Notes: generated from the letters alone by a model not told the origin. 58,570 bases of DNA from Boletus sp. NGJ (GCA_019096195.1 JAGTXK010000048.1:1-58570), one strand, 5' to 3'; shown: positions 32,394-45,896, numbered from the stretch's first letter. A program made the numbers and translations.

Positions 32394-34490
32394 TGACCTG
32401 CATCAAACTTGTTTCATGCATAGTTAGAAGCTACCATCTGAATGGAGTTAATTCTGCCACTTGTAGTGGTTAGAATCTTTCAATATTCTAGGGCCTAATG
32501 ACCTTTAGTATGACCTGGCATGCCTGCAATGTTATATTTGGAATATTCCATCAAGAAACTCAGAAGAAATTAATATTTTTCTCCAACATACTGTATAGCT
32601 TTGTTACTATTTACAAGTACTGTACATAGCTAATAGGATTGTAAATACTACATATATAGTTAAGTGTCAGTGAGAGAAATTGATCATGTGACCATATCCT
32701 ATACAACCTTCCATCATATGACTAAGCATTTTATGATATTCCATGAAATTCTATAATATTTCATAGTGTTCTATATATTAGTCAGCACAAGCTTAGGAAT
32801 TTCTTGGCATTAGTAAGCAGCCAACCCTTCTGATTGACTAGCCAAGTCCATGTATTTATTCCCACAACAGTAGTAGTGGGTTTTTTCACCCCCCTCTCTC
32901 AAGTCCATTTGGCAGGAATTTGCACATTCCTGTCCACAGTCTTTATGTCTGTTTGTCTGCTTGTGTGATCAACATTTGTAAATACATGATATGGCCTCCA
33001 GTCGGTATCTTTATCTTTTTTTCCCCTTGTTCTTACAATATGATGGGTGGGTCATCTATCAAAAACCTACCACAAAAGTGTTCGATTATATTGTAAGTAA
33101 TGTCTGTCATCACCTCCTACTGAGCTGTCAGCATGATTCTCAGTATCACTAAATTGACCGATGGACATAGGGCAATTAATGTCATCAAATCAGCATCTTT
33201 ATCACCATTCAATCCAATATTCAAGTTCATTTAATAGTGGTAATGAAATTTTTGTCCAGTGATGGCTTCTTTTCAGCATACCTGATGTTGACAATGAAAC
33301 ATTGGAGTCTTGAGAATCTCATCCCTTATGTGCACAACAAACTAATGTTACACACATTACTATGCTACAAGAAGTACAAAAGTCATGGTTTTGACCTCAT
33401 TTTTAATATGAAGCATTGGAATGAAATGAAGGGAAAGTCTTATAATTGTCACACATCTTGGCATTGCCCTTACACCATTTGATCAACATATGATGGAGGT
33501 TGCTTGTTCATGCCTTTCCATTACTTTACCACCCATCACGATGTCAGTGAAAAAGATGTTGCTGAAAAGGAAGTTAGCAAAAAAGAAACAGTTAGATGCT
33601 TCATAGAAAGAAGGCTGTGGTATGGCACTTAGGTGGTGAAAAATGTGAAGATTGGTACAAGCCTTTACAACCATTCACTACAACAGCTGCTGCATTCTCA
33701 TATTAATTCCTTATAATACAATACCTGATGCTGGATGTTTATATCTATCTAAAAAATTAACACTAGCCTTCTAACCATAGCAGGTATTGCCATGCATGTG
33801 GCCTTTCATGATTATCTATAAAAAGAAAGCCCTTCAGACTACCAATAGAGTGGATTTTTCTCTTCAGAAATTATCTCAACTAGAGAGGTTCTTTCAAGGA
33901 GGACAATTCTCATCCTATCTGAAGTACCCCTCACAGGTAACCCTCAGAGGACCTTGGGCAGGACCACCTCCATTTTTGGACTGCTAGTTATATTGTTAGA
34001 AGTAAAATACTTGTAGCTAATAGTACACAAATAAAATAGGACATCTTTGGGAAAAAACTCTAAATGGGGCAACAAAAGGGAATAGATCCCCAACACTCTA
34101 ATTCTACTAGAATCTAAGCAACCCTGCTACTCTTGCCCATCTAAAGGGATATTATAGTGACAGTACAGCCAAACAGTCCTGAAATGTGTTATCATAACCT
34201 ATCTGAGTGAACTAAATGAAGTGTGAATTCAGTTCAACCTTACTGAATATCTCAACATCTCAACAATCCCTCACTAACCAGATCACAGTTGAACTCAATC
34301 AATTTCATATCTTCAATGCTTGTTGGAAATTGCTGAAAAATCTATGCATGTAGCTATATTAAGTACTTAATTAACTCACATCTAGTTGATCTAGATACTA
34401 TTTCACCTAGGAGGTATATTTCCCCTAGCTTATAGTATGCTAACCATGGAAGGCAAAGCAAAAGTCTGGGAAAATCTATTATTTATATAT
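32394..34490 (+). repeat. second copy of the element I candidate LTR, with an internal insertion
   Basis: Inverted relative to 2430-3739. Matching blocks include the start TGACCT(G/T)CATCA, ATTCTGCCACTTG, AAGCAGCCAACCCTTCTGATTG, the ACCCCTCACAGG region and GCAAAGCAAAAGTCTGGGAAA at the end. Similarity is interrupted from about 32863 to 33822, where this copy has extra DNA. No gag or pol is attached, so it is a solo LTR or LTR-like repeat. Substitutions relative to the left copy are numerous, so both are old. Confidence 0.55.
32863..33822. mobile_element. about 960-bp insertion inside the right LTR copy
   Basis: The left copy reads straight through CATGTATAAAAG. Here CATGTAT is followed by about 960 unrelated bases, then TATAAAAAG and the shared sequence resumes. 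TAT/TA at both borders could be a 2-3 bp target duplication, as for a DNA transposon, but I see no terminal inverted repeat. An 81-residue open frame at 33237-33482 has no recognisable domain. Confidence 0.45.
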
Positions 34491-37400
34491 AGTTTGCTTT
34501 TGCCTTCATAGCAGTTATCAATTCTTATCTTGCTAGTTGCACACTCTACAAGTTTGGCATGTCATTGCTGATACACACCAACAAGGAGGATCCTGTGAGA
34601 GTGTGCTTGGAAGCATATGAAATTGAACTGGTGCAAGTATATTTCCTTGCAGTGATTTTAACATTATATGTGAAGTCATTTGTGATCCCTAGAAAAGTGG
34701 CCAGTATTGCATGTTAGTGCAAGAGATTGCAGCTGTTTGCATCCTAAATATTCTCAAGAAATCCAGCTGTAATTATTGTTGCAGTTTATATATGACTGCA
34801 GAGTGCTATATAATCATGCAAATGTCATTGCAGAAAACACCCTTTGTAATGCTAGGTCTCTATTACCCCAATCAACTATACTGTACCATTTTAATTAATT
34901 TGACAGCCCTTGTGATGCATCACATGGCCAACTGGGTTTTTGATTTAACATCAACAGTTGTGACACATGATGACAGGAGGATTTTGTCAGTCTCTGTTTT
35001 GTTAGCAGCTAGAGCATATGACAGCAAAGTTTTTCATCATACTACTACATTTCATGTTCATTACATACATGCCTTATTAAGGATACATAGCTTTAGGATG
35101 TAAAATGCAGTTAATGCAGTACAAAAAGTTATAATGTTATGCATATACATATACTAGTAACTAGTCATTCAACCTTTGTCTATATCATTTAACTTGTGTT
35201 CCAATGTCAATCCAAACAGCACTCACTATGCCTGCTCATGCAATTGCATGTCTACTTCCAAACCCAAGCCTATATGGTAGAATTATGCCTTTGGGGGAGG
35301 TTAAATCATTGGATTTCAATAGAGGGGATGAAGTTGCTAGGAAAATGGAGGATGAACTAGGGTGTGGGAAGTGGAAATGCAAGATGAACATACTCTATGT
35401 GCATAGTTTCTGACTAAGTCACAAATGCCTGATTAGCTTAGAACAAGTAATTACTTGTCTTTCTGCTTATCCTAAATACAGTACAAAAATAAAGGAAGCT
35501 AGAACATCCTTATCTGACATTCAATTAGATAAAGCATGATGAGCAAATTCATCAGGCTACATTTATGACATGTGATAGACACAACCAGAAAACTTATCAA
35601 CATCAGCCCCTGTGATGCATGATCAGGTGCATATTTCATCTCATCAAACCCCCTGTGTAACATGTGTTGGACAAATCAATCAAAATGGTATAGTAATCTA
35701 CTGCTGCCTGGTGAAGCCCTCACTTTTCTGAAGGATATGTTCAATCTCTAACACAAGATAGACAAACTTGTTGGAAAACTTGACAATCAGTGCCTAAATG
35801 CTTTGTTCACCATTAGTAAAGCAGGTCTGATTGCTTCTTTTATTTGACAGCATGCAGTAATCAAGGCATTATAGAGGACAAATTGATGTGAAATGTTGGA
35901 CCCGATTTCACAAGATATTCAGCAACTTGGTCAGCATTATGCAAGACAATCTCTTTTTGCAGATGACTCTGAACACCAGCAATATCTAGCTGACATGAAT
36001 TATAGGATAGAGATAAACCTTTATGAAGTAGGTTTCTTGGTATTCCAGTTCTTCCTTATGTTAATTTTCTCTAGTTTGATAATGTAAGCATGATATCTTG
36101 TGAGTCTAATTCCTTAGAGAGAGGGTTCCTTAAAGTTATGAAACAAGAGCATGAGATGGCAATATTGTAGTACTTGCTAACCTCATCTTTCTGGAGAACC
36201 ATGTCTTCAAGTGTGGACTGTACACTCAGGAAATCTCATTATCTATAGCACCTCTGGAGTTATACATGTAAAACAGCATATTGATAGATCTAGTGTATAC
36301 AGATATAAACCTCTAAACAGTATATAAAGGCCCAAGAGCTGCCAGAGGACCTCAGTCTTGTCCTCTTGGTCTTTCCCATCCTCTACAGATTTGTGCTAAG
36401 AGCTACAAGTACTAGCTTTACTTGTCTATTGTTTAGATCAGCCCCAAATAAGGTTTGGTCATCTCATTAGGACAAGACTAATAACTGGCCCTCAGACTAG
36501 CTATGCAATCATCCACCTTTAGTCAACTCTTGTTCCTAGTCATCAGTAGGAGCTTACAAACTCACCATCCATAATTCCTGGCTGATCCCTTGTAACCATC
36601 AGTGCCCATCAAGCACAAGGAGACTCTCTTCATCCCCCTCCAATTCTTTGATAAAGAGGAGACACTATCAAAGTGCAGGGGGAGCACATACAATCCTGCC
36701 CCTAGTTATAGTAGCACTCAGTACCCTAGCAGATCCCCAAGTCCCTCTTGTTGAGCCACTAGCAGGCTCTCTTTCTACCATATCTAAAGCCTGGCACCTT
36801 GATATACACCATACTCAAGTGTTTATAGGCTAGCCACACCCATAAGAGAACCAACCCTGCTAGCTGAGGTAGTTAGTTGGGATCAGAGAATCAGTCACCA
36901 TGGAGAATCCCCCAACACCATCTTCCATGCCCCTATTGCCTCATTAGAGGCAATAACATTACTTGATCCTCTTCATTTCCATTTCTGTCGAGCTTTCCTT
37001 TCATCAGAGATCTCAAAAATTATTAAAGAGGGGATACAATTGGGTCTACAGCAATGAGCCCATCAGAAACAGATCAATCAGATTAGAAGATGAGTCCACA
37101 TGGCCTATATCCATATCAAGGCACATCTATAATTTTAATCATCACTTTCAGAGTGATCAACTTCTAATCATATCATCTCTACTCTTCTGCAATGATAGTC
37201 ATGGCTTTCTGATCATTCTATTCCTGTACACAGCACTACATCTACTTTAGACCTCAAGCTGTACTCTGCACATCTGTGTGTTACCATATGGATTTCAACC
37301 AGCACTAGCATCCTTTTATCTACAATCTACAAGACCAGCTGCATCTCCTTCATACTCTAAATCTAATAAAGTGAATTCAAATCTCATCACTTAGTAATCA

Positions 37401-38219
37401 TAGATCACATAGATCAACATTAGAAGTTAAACTCCAATCAAAGGAAACACTTTCAATTTCACATAACAAATCTCATCAAGCATAAATTGAGTAAAATCTA
37501 TTAGCCCAATTCCCTCTATCACTCAATCTTGAAAACCTTATGTTGTTTGAAATGACAAAACTCTTGCAAGGCTTACAAATGTATATAAACAAGTTTCTAT
37601 TTGTAATCCTATATATCTACACCATCTTACTCCTCACTATCATATATTGCATTTGAAGGTTAATATCTAAGAATTACCTCCTTGCAATTGACTTTCCCAG
37701 AAATGCAAATTCTGGTCAGTCACAATTGATGATCCCACTATCATATGGAACATTCAAGGACAAGCAGAGATCAAAGAAGAAGAGGAACTAGCAAACTGGG
37801 AAAATTCTGACTATTAGAATAGTTGATACAACCCAGATTTTGACAACAAAAACATCTGGAATGCTCAACCTCTAGAAATTGAGCAACTAGATTGTCACAC
37901 ATCCAAGTGGATTGATTGGATCTTCACTCACATCCCAACCAGCCAGATTCAACTAATCACTAGTCAATTTTACTATTCATCTTTTCTCTCTAACTAGACT
38001 GGACACAAATATCATCTAGGCCTTGTAGGTCTCATACCTGAAGTAACCCTTGTCATTGAAAAAGCCAAACAGCTGGCAGATGCTTGAAAAACAGACTCCA
38101 CAATGGAGATACCCAGGCTTGATCTTTAATAGATCTACCTAGTTCTTATCTCAAGGACTTTCTCACCCAATATGTCATCCTTCAACCCCCACAACTTCAA
38201 CTTGAACCAGTTTCTGCAA
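34491..38219. other. long stretch without a recognised gene
   Basis: AT-rich, CpG-poor DNA with only short open frames (for example 34711-35103 and 35893-36087, plus strand) that I do not recognise. A TATATAAAG at about 36319 followed by C/T-rich leader-like DNA may be the promoter part of a 5' LTR for the gypsy remnant that begins near 38.2 kb. No matching 3' LTR was found in the window. Confidence 0.35.
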
Positions 38220-40460
38220 GACTTATATGCATGTACAGATCATGATGCACAAATGACATTGGTAGCCACAGTTAAGACTGTTAGTTAACCATGCAACCAC
38301 ACTAGAACACACTCTGACTATAGCACAGACACAACTTGCTAAAGTACCAGCTATAACCACATCATCTAAAGCAGCAAAGAAGATTGAGATCTTCTCTAAT
38401 CCTGGTGAATTTAAAGGAGAAATCAATAAGTTCAAATATTGGTGACTTAAGATGAAGACCTACATCTCCATTAATCCAGAAACAATTCCCCTTAAGTTAT
38501 ATGAGGCAGTCATCACTGTCTTATTCCATATAACTGGATAACAAGCTGGAAGCTTTGCTACCACTCATCTAGAAAAGGAAACAGCTTACCTATGGGACAA
38601 ACTAACAGTGAATATTGAGAAATAGTTCCATCCCATAGCCAAGCCAGATTAGGCTCTAGAAAAACTCTGGAACAAGGAAACACTCACACTTGTGATTGGA
38701 TCAACCATAAAAAACTCCATAAGGATGCTGACATTGGTAATACATATGGTGTAAACATTATTGAGTATAATGTGAACCCTGAAATCCACAATCAAGTGAT
38801 TAAACAGGGCAAATGAAGCACAGCAGATGTCTATATATATCTTGAAGCTTGAAGCAATCAGAGAAGTTGGAGAAACCATTGAAACCCTGGGTTTTCTTCA
38901 TAAAAGGACAGGATTTGCTTCATCTAGTTCCTTCTATCACCCTAGACCATCCTGCAATCCTAATGCAATAGATGTTGATCAAATTCACAATAGTCAATGA
39001 TGAAGATGAACATGACATTAATGTATTCAGCAAGAAACCAGTAAAGAAACTGTTTACTGGATGCTTTGATTGTGGTGGAACCAGACACATGGATAAAGAT
39101 TGCAAGAAACCCTCCACTGAATGTTGTGAATGTAACTGGTCTAGAAAAGACCACAAGAAGACTTGCTTCAAATTCTGAAAGATTCATACCATAGATGAAG
39201 AACCCACTAATCATAAGGGAAAAGCCCAAGCAACTTGAACAATCTGAGTGTCCAAGTTGCTAACACATCTAATCTTGTATTTAGTCCATCATCTAGCCTA
39301 AATTATCATAACCAAGTGGGATCTTCAATTAATTTGAAACTCAGTTGGGACTCCAAATCAGTATTTACAGTAATTCCACTTCTCACTCATCTCCAATTCC
39401 AGAAAATGCTAGAATTCGCACTTTAAATGATTATTCTATCATTCTATCTACAGAAATTACTCCTACTCATCATTAGAACAAACTCATGTAAACCAAAGCT
39501 CTCTTAGATAGTGGAGCTGAGACTATCTATATCAACAAATCATATGTGCAAAAGATCAAGCTTCTGCTTCTCTCTTTATCTGATTCTCTACCAGTATATA
39601 ATATTGATAGAACATGTAATGCTACTGGATCTATCATCCATTGTGCAGAAATCATTATTCAGTTTCAGAATCATTAATCTAGGAAAGAATCAGGTGATTC
39701 GAGGGTACATATAACTTAGTAAACACAACCCTCAGATTAATTGGACTTTTAAAAATGCCCAAATGACTTGATGTCCCTAGACTTGTTAAACTTTGAATGG
39801 AAAACCCCCTTTTGCATGCCAGATTGAATCTAAAGAATGTGATTCCCTAACTCATATTTTCACTATGAAACATCATGAACCCACCATGTAGAAAGATTCA
39901 AAACCAAAAGGTCTTATTCTGAAACAATACCATAAGCATATAAGAGTATTCTCCAAAAAAGAACCAAAAAATGCCTATATGAAAACCTTGGGACTACACC
40001 ATAGATCTCAAAGATACCTTCAAACCAAAGAAAGGCCATTTGATACCTCTTTCATCTGAAGAATAGAAGGAGTATCTGATTCCATTGATAATCAGTTATT
40101 CAAAAAATACATCGGACCTTCCAAATCTCCACAAACATCAGAAAAATCTACACAACTGATGATCAAAGATTATGAATGAAGATCATTAGATTGCATCATA
40201 ATACTCCAGTCACAGGTCAGCCTGGATTCAAAGCTATACATGGCCTGGCATAAACACATTTATCAAAGAATATGTCTCTAGATGTGAACAATGTGCAAGA
40301 TGCAAGCCATCTAATATAGTACTACCCAAAAACATTTGACCATTAGATCTACCTAATATGCCCTGGATTGAAGTTACCACAGATTTTACCACAGATCTAC
40401 CCCTATCTAAAGGATTTGACTCAATTCTAGTAGTTGTTGATCAATTCTCTAAGAACCTTT
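38220..40460 (+). pseudogene. remnant of a second Ty3/gypsy lineage (element H)
   Basis: Decayed plus-strand frames give, in order: a Gag capsid-like stretch (KKIEIFSNPGEFKGEINKFK near 38370); two Cys/His clusters, CFDCGGTRHMDKDC (the usual C-C-H-C knuckle) and a following CCECNWSRKDH; an aspartic protease with ALLDSGAETIYINKSYV near 39500; the beginning of the RT region (IDLKDTFKPKKGHLIPLSS near 40010); then directly an integrase piece (FIKEYVSRCEQCARCK and WIEVTTDFTTDLPLSKGFD near 40270-40440). The RT and RNase H cores are missing, so a large internal deletion occurred. It is much diverged from B/C/D, which have a different Gag knuckle. Confidence 0.7.
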
Positions 40461-40479
40461 TCTACCATTGATATGGTGA

Positions 40480-40672
40480 TGCCAACACCATAATCATAGT
40501 GCTTATAGTGAGAAATCAACTGAATAGTGGTTTGATAGTACTATGACAGTATCTCATAGTCTGTTCATGGTGTGACCATAGTCTGTTATAGTATTCTCAT
40601 TGTATCTCATAGTGTCTTATAGTACTTTCATAGTGGTGATAGTGATTTGATAGTATACATAGTGGCTTAGCA
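40480..40672. repeat. ATAGT-rich degenerate minisatellite
   Basis: The motif ATAGT (often CATAGTG or TATAGTA) recurs about every 10-25 bases across the block, with a repeated TATCTCATAGT unit. It starts right where the element H integrase sequence stops. Confidence 0.65.
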
Positions 40673-40673
40673 A

Positions 40674-40770
40674 TCCTAATTCTATTAATCCTCATCCTCA
40701 TCCTAATTCCAATTCCAATTCCAATCCCAATCAATTCCAATCCTAATCCCAATCCTAATTCTAATGATTT
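40674..40770. repeat. (AATTCC)n / (AATCC)n simple repeat
   Basis: Runs of CCAATT, CCAATC and CCTAAT hexamers, interrupted, across about 95 bases. Microsatellite; no coding role is apparent. Confidence 0.85.
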
Positions 40771-40871
40771 ACAAAGTGAAGTGTTGACTTCATGTAATAA
40801 GTAGAGAAGAATAAAATCGAGAAACAAAATGATGTGGGAAAGTTTTTGAAGTCTGGCTTGTTTATATAAGA

Positions 40872-41078
40872 ATGGTGGCACAAACATTGGCAAACAATGT
40901 CCCCTTTTTTAACACTGAATTCCTCATCAAAAAATTTCTTAGCAACTCTAAAGGCATAATACAAGATGGTAGGCAACTTTCAAATGATCTGTCAAACAAA
41001 TATAAAGTGAATGTCATGGATGACCCTAGCGGATTTCCTTCTATCATCCATATGTACATTCTAGCAGTATCCAACTAG
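40872..41078 (+). CDS. short open frame of unknown origin
   Basis: 68 residues with a fairly protein-like composition (FFNTEFLIKKFLSNSKGIIQ, then FPSIIHMYILAVSN). It may be one exon or a fragment of an old transposon gene. I do not recognise it, and nothing around it confirms expression. Confidence 0.2.
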   Translation: MVAQTLANNVPFFNTEFLIKKFLSNSKGIIQDGRQLSNDLSNKYKVNVMDDPSGFPSIIHMYILAVSN

Positions 41079-41454
41079 TTAAGCAGATACATATGAGGCC
41101 CATAACCATTAGAGATGAGGAAGACATTTTGAATATTGATGATACACCCTTATGAAGTTTTTGAAAATAGAATTCAATGCTGGTATGTCAATTATGCCTA
41201 TAATGCTAATTCACACTGATCAAAGGGCCAAATATGAAAATGAAAAGGAAGAATGACAGAAAAAGAAGACTAGTGGAGTGCAAAAGGAAGGGAAGAAAGT
41301 AATGCACAAATTATCATTGTCTGTAATGTCTGCTAGAGTACTATAGCACAGATTATACATCCTCTGGTCATAGAATCCCTATAAGAATTTACAGATGATA
41401 CAATAACTATCATCCTATTGATATTCTGAGAACTCCACACTATCAGATTCCACT

Positions 41455-41545
41455 TCTGACTATAATTGGATTTAAACTATGTTTATACAAGGCTAATTGG
41501 ACAATGCCACTATCCTGTACACCATGCCTTTAGTAGTGCATCACA
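41455..41545 (-). repeat. copy 1 of a conserved roughly 80-bp repeat
   Basis: Nearly the same sequence occurs at 49980-50070. On the minus strand both copies read RHG-x-x-DSGI-x-QLALYK-x-SLNPI with most nucleotide differences not changing the residues, so it may derive from a coding sequence. Family unknown. Confidence 0.5.
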
Positions 41546-41639
41546 ATAACTAGTAGCACTAGAGGTTCTGGATTTGAGAATGCTCTTCTACATGTGGAGC
41601 CATCTGGTAACAAGACATACAGTGATAGGAAGATGCAGC

Positions 41640-42290
41640 CATTAATGTCTCTTACATTGCGTTTCAACTCCAAAGTCCAGGAATTCTCAAGACAGCCACC
41701 TCTATGAAAGACATTTACTCAAAAGCTGCAGATATCAATAGCAGCATTCAACATATCTGGTCTCTCCAAGGAGGGGGAGCATACTACAGAGAATGAGAGA
41801 ACCATGGGAGACAAAGAGACCCAAATGCAATGGACATGAACTACCTCACCCTTGACCCCATCACCTATGCCTGACTCATGCAGGATCAAAGATGCTTTGT
41901 ATGCTAGCAAACTGGTGTTCTACTAAGAACTGTGAAGGATACAAGCCTGCAAAGAAGGGGTACACCCAGAGACCACAGCAGCTATGAGGAACCTACACCA
42001 GGGTAGTGATAACTACCACCAATGCACCCTCTGCCATACCACAGAAAGACTTGCTGGATGAATACTTAGATAGTATTTCCAGGAGAATAAGAGAGAAACA
42101 ATTCTTAGAGTGCTCAAGACCTCCTTTAACATAGAGATGGATAAGCAAGGCCTCTCATTGATTGGAGGAACCCAGGAGACACTAGAAGCTGCAACTAATT
42201 GGAAGGTAGACATTGATGTCTGCTTCACAGATTTCACATCCAAAACCTCATCTTCTTTCACTTCTTTAACTGCTGAGTCGCATTTTTAAA
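41640..42290 (+). pseudogene. gag end of element E
   Basis: Recognisable pieces are KDIYSKAADINSSIQHIW, DPNAMDMNYLTLDP, the former zinc knuckle region (MQDQRCFVC then disrupted) and the C-terminal helical stretch ending near 42290. Stops and frameshifts are frequent. Confidence 0.75.
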
Positions 42291-42299
42291 AGGAGTGCC

Positions 42300-45200
42300 T
42301 GGACCAATGCCACCTCCCTCCTTCACAATAGCCCCTGTATTTATTTCTGGATTGAAGTGTAATTCTATTTGTATTTCCCTCTCAATCTGGAAGCAGGATG
42401 GCAAAATCATAGGAGCACATGCACTCATCAATAGCAGTGCAACAGGATGTTTCATATCAAAAAGCATGATAAGAAGGATGTGGTTGCTAGTAATTCCCCT
42501 TGATACATCAGTATGAGCATGGAATGTGGATGGTACTCAAAATCAATCAGGGACCATCAAATACAAGACCAACATGGTCTTAAACTATGGAGGAATGAGA
42601 GAGCAATAGGACCTCTTCATTCTTAACTACAGCAAAGATGATCTCATCTTTGGACTTCTCTGGTTCTGGGCAGTGAACCCAGATATTAAGTAAAAGAGTA
42701 GATAGGTAACAATAGTACCATCCAACTATCAATTCACCCACAGAGATCCTCTGGAGACCTTAGAACAGAGATACCTACTATAGTATCTAGGATATGATGA
42801 AGAGAAATTTGTTAAAAGGGAACTATATGAACAGTTCCACCACTGGAGCCCCATACAACAGGCAGAATTCTTTAGAGCCACTGGAGACATACTGGAGTAT
42901 ATCGTCCAAAGAACAACTCTGTCTACTACTATTGCCCAACAAGCAGAGAAGATGAAAGTATTCCTACCTCCTGCCCTTAAAGAATACCAAGATATCTTCA
43001 CAGAGAAGACCCTAGCCAAATTACCCCCATTCTAACTATACCGCCATATGATTGAATTTAAAGAATCATTCACACAAAAAAGAGCCAAGGCCTACCCATT
43101 AAACCCTACTAAACAGGAAGCCTACAAGGAATTCATTCAAGAATATTTCAAAACTGGGAAGATCTTGCCATTCAAATCTTCCCAGGCTACCTCTTTTTTC
43201 TTTGTCCAGAAGAAAAATGGAAAACTCTGACCTTGCCAAGACTACTGGTACCTGAATGAACACATAATTAAAAACACTTATTCCCTCCCTTTAATCTTTA
43301 ATTTTGTGGATAAATTAAAAGAATTGTTGATCTTCTCAAAGTTCAACGTATGATGGAGATATAACAATGTGCTCATCAAACCAGAAGATTGGTGGAAGGC
43401 TACCTTCCTCACCCCCTTTTGGCTGTTCAAACCCAATATAATGTTCTTCAGTTCAGAATGTGTAATTCTCCCACTACCTTTCAGGCCTTCATAGATGATC
43501 TTTTTAGAGATTGTATTGCTGAAGAATAGCTGGTAATTTACATGAGAAGTGTACCTTCTTGACAGAAGAGGTCAAATGATTGTTGGCAAACATGGGGTCA
43601 GAATGAACCCAGTCAAACTCCAGGCCATCCAGGAATGGAAAGCACCACTCCACATGAAGGACATATGGTTCTTCCTCAGGTTCTGCAACTTTTACTGAAA
43701 ATTCATTCCCTTGTTCTCTGACATTGCCCATTCATTGCTAGACCTGACAAAAAGCAAGAAACCCTGGCAATGGGATGAACTTCAACAAAAATCCTTCCTG
43801 GCCCTAAAGGATGCCTTCATCCAAAAACTGGTCCTTGCCTTCCCCAACCCCACCAAGCCCTTCATCCTAATGATGGATGCCTCCCTCACTGCCTCTGAAG
43901 GGGTACTCATGCAAAAGAATACCAATGGAGACTTGCAGCCATGTGGCTACCTTTCTCAGACTTTCTCTCCAGCAGAGAGAAACTATGACATATATGATAG
44001 GGAACTTTTGGCTGTCATATGAGGGTTGGAGGAATGGTGACAGTATCTTCTAGGGTTGCCCCATTCCATGATGGTATTGACCAATCACAAAAACCTCATC
44101 TACTTTAAGGAACCATGGAAGCTGTCAAGGTGACAGGCTAGGTGGCTTCTATTCCTACAAGACTTTGATGTGAAATACTGGGCACTCCCAGGCATGAAAA
44201 TGGCACTGGCAGACACACTTTCTCACTGTGATAAAATAGACACATCCAAGGATAATGAAGATGTACAAGTCCTTCCCTTCAATGCCTTTAATCACCAAGT
44301 CCAACAAATTGATCTTACACTTGATGAGAAGATCAAAGAGTCTTCTCAATCCGACCCCCTGGTAATCAGAGTGTTAGATAACATGGCAAAAACTGTACCA
44401 CTGTTCACCAGATCCTCTGCTACTGATTGGATCTACACCAATGGTCAATTATACTTCAAGAGATGGCTATATGTCTCTGAACAAGCATGAAAAGATCTTG
44501 TCACCAATCTCCATGAATCACCTAGAGAAGGCCACGGAGGCCATCTCTGCACTCTGGCCCTTCTAACAAAAGAATATTGGTGGCCTGGTCTCTCTACATT
44601 CATCCAGAAATTTGTTTCCAGCTGCATAGTATGTTAAGCCAACAAGGTCCAAACTCATCCTACAGTTTCCCTGGTCAACCTATTAGCCTTTGAAGGACAC
44701 TGCCCATTCCAAAATCTCTTGGAGGGATTTGACTCTATCATGGTCATGATTGACCATGGCCTTAGTAAGGGGGTATTTCTTGCCCCTTGCACAAAAATGG
44801 TAGACACAGCTAGTATAGCCTGTCTTTTCTTCAAAAAAGTCTTTCTATGGTATGGTTTACACAACAAACTGGTCTTTAATCACAGCTCCCAATTCATCTC
44901 TGTCTTTGCTTGGGAGCTTGCCCAACTCCTGAACTATGATGTCACTCTCTCCACAGCTTATTACCCACAAACTGATGGTGAAATGGAACAATACAACCAG
45001 GAACTAGAAATCTACCTATGGATATTCTGCAACAGCCAATCTCAGAAGTGGTTGGAACTGCTACCCATGGCAGAGTTTGCCCACAACTCCATGGCCCATT
45101 CAGTGACAGGAACATCCCCCTTCTCCTTGATTTTGGAATATGAACCACAAGCCTATTCTCCTATTGGAAAATCATTCCTACCTGCACTAGAGAAAAGACT

Positions 45201-45717
45201 CTCATTTCTAGAAGAAGCAAGGCAAGAAGCCAAAGCTACCCATAAACTCACACAAGTAAAAATGAAAGAGAGGATCCACTCTCGCTTCAAACCATGGAAC
45301 TCAGATAAAGTGTGGCTAGGCACCAAAAATCTTAAACTCCAGGTCCCATCTAGGAAGCTGTCTCTGAAATGCAGTGGACCATTTGAAATTGTTCAAGTGG
45401 TTTCCTCTATAGCATTCTGACTCAAGTTGCCAAAACAGTGGAAGATTCACGATGTGTTCCATGCCTTCCTGCTTTCTCCATATCAGAAAATAACAGAACA
45501 TGGCCCCAATTTCACTCAACCATCACCAGAACTTATCAGAACAGAAGAGGAATACAAAGTGAACAGCATCATTAATCATTGGGAAAAACCAGGACGAAAG
45601 CAGTATCTTACACACTGAAAATAGTACTTCACAGTAGAATGGACTTGGGATTCAGAATCAAATTTAGGAAACACCAAAGCCATGCTTTCAGAGTATAAAA
45701 GACAACTGAAACTCTAA
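42300..45717 (+). pseudogene. pol of element E, heavily decayed
   Basis: The protease reads ALINSSATGCFIS, so the catalytic Asp-Ser-Gly has become Asn-Ser-Ser. RT pieces lie at 43048-43530, with a deletion of roughly 90 bases around the active site (the text jumps from the Leu-Val-Ile-Tyr-Met before the Asp pair to EKCTF). RNase H (LMMDASLTASEGVLMQ) is at 43711-44022 and the integrase finger region at 44500-44650. The core at 44719-45420 has VFNHSSQF in place of the SDRGPQF-type Asp block, and the first Asp block is deleted. The chromodomain remnant at 45580-45700 has a stop in the aromatic cage region. Confidence 0.88.
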
Positions 45718-45728
45718 GATGCACCCCC

Positions 45729-45893
45729 ATGCCCCAAGACAACATGTCTCTCTTAATACTCTTGGCCTCTGTCTCTACTGCTCTCACACAAGCCCACCTT
45801 CAAGTACAATACTCCAACCTTGACACCCCGAAACATATTTCCCAACATTCCTGTTTCTGCAGGATTAATTACTACCTATACCACACCCACTAA
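45729..45893 (+). pseudogene. small post-pol ORF3a (element E copy)
   Basis: MPQDNMSLLILLASVSTALT, then AHLQVQYSNLD, and a degraded Cys/His end (CFCRINYYLYHTH), so the third Cys is lost. It ends TAA then TAG then ATG, keeping the stop-start adjacency. It begins 11 bases after the pol stop. Confidence 0.6.
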
Positions 45894-45896
45894 TAG

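Noticed and set aside
30003-38219. Many 60-130 residue frames as genes
   Set aside because: No domain, no plausible splice structure and CpG-poor repeat-like context; kept only as unassigned DNA.
40674-40770. CRISPR-like array
   Set aside because: Hexamer microsatellite without spacers, and the genome is fungal.
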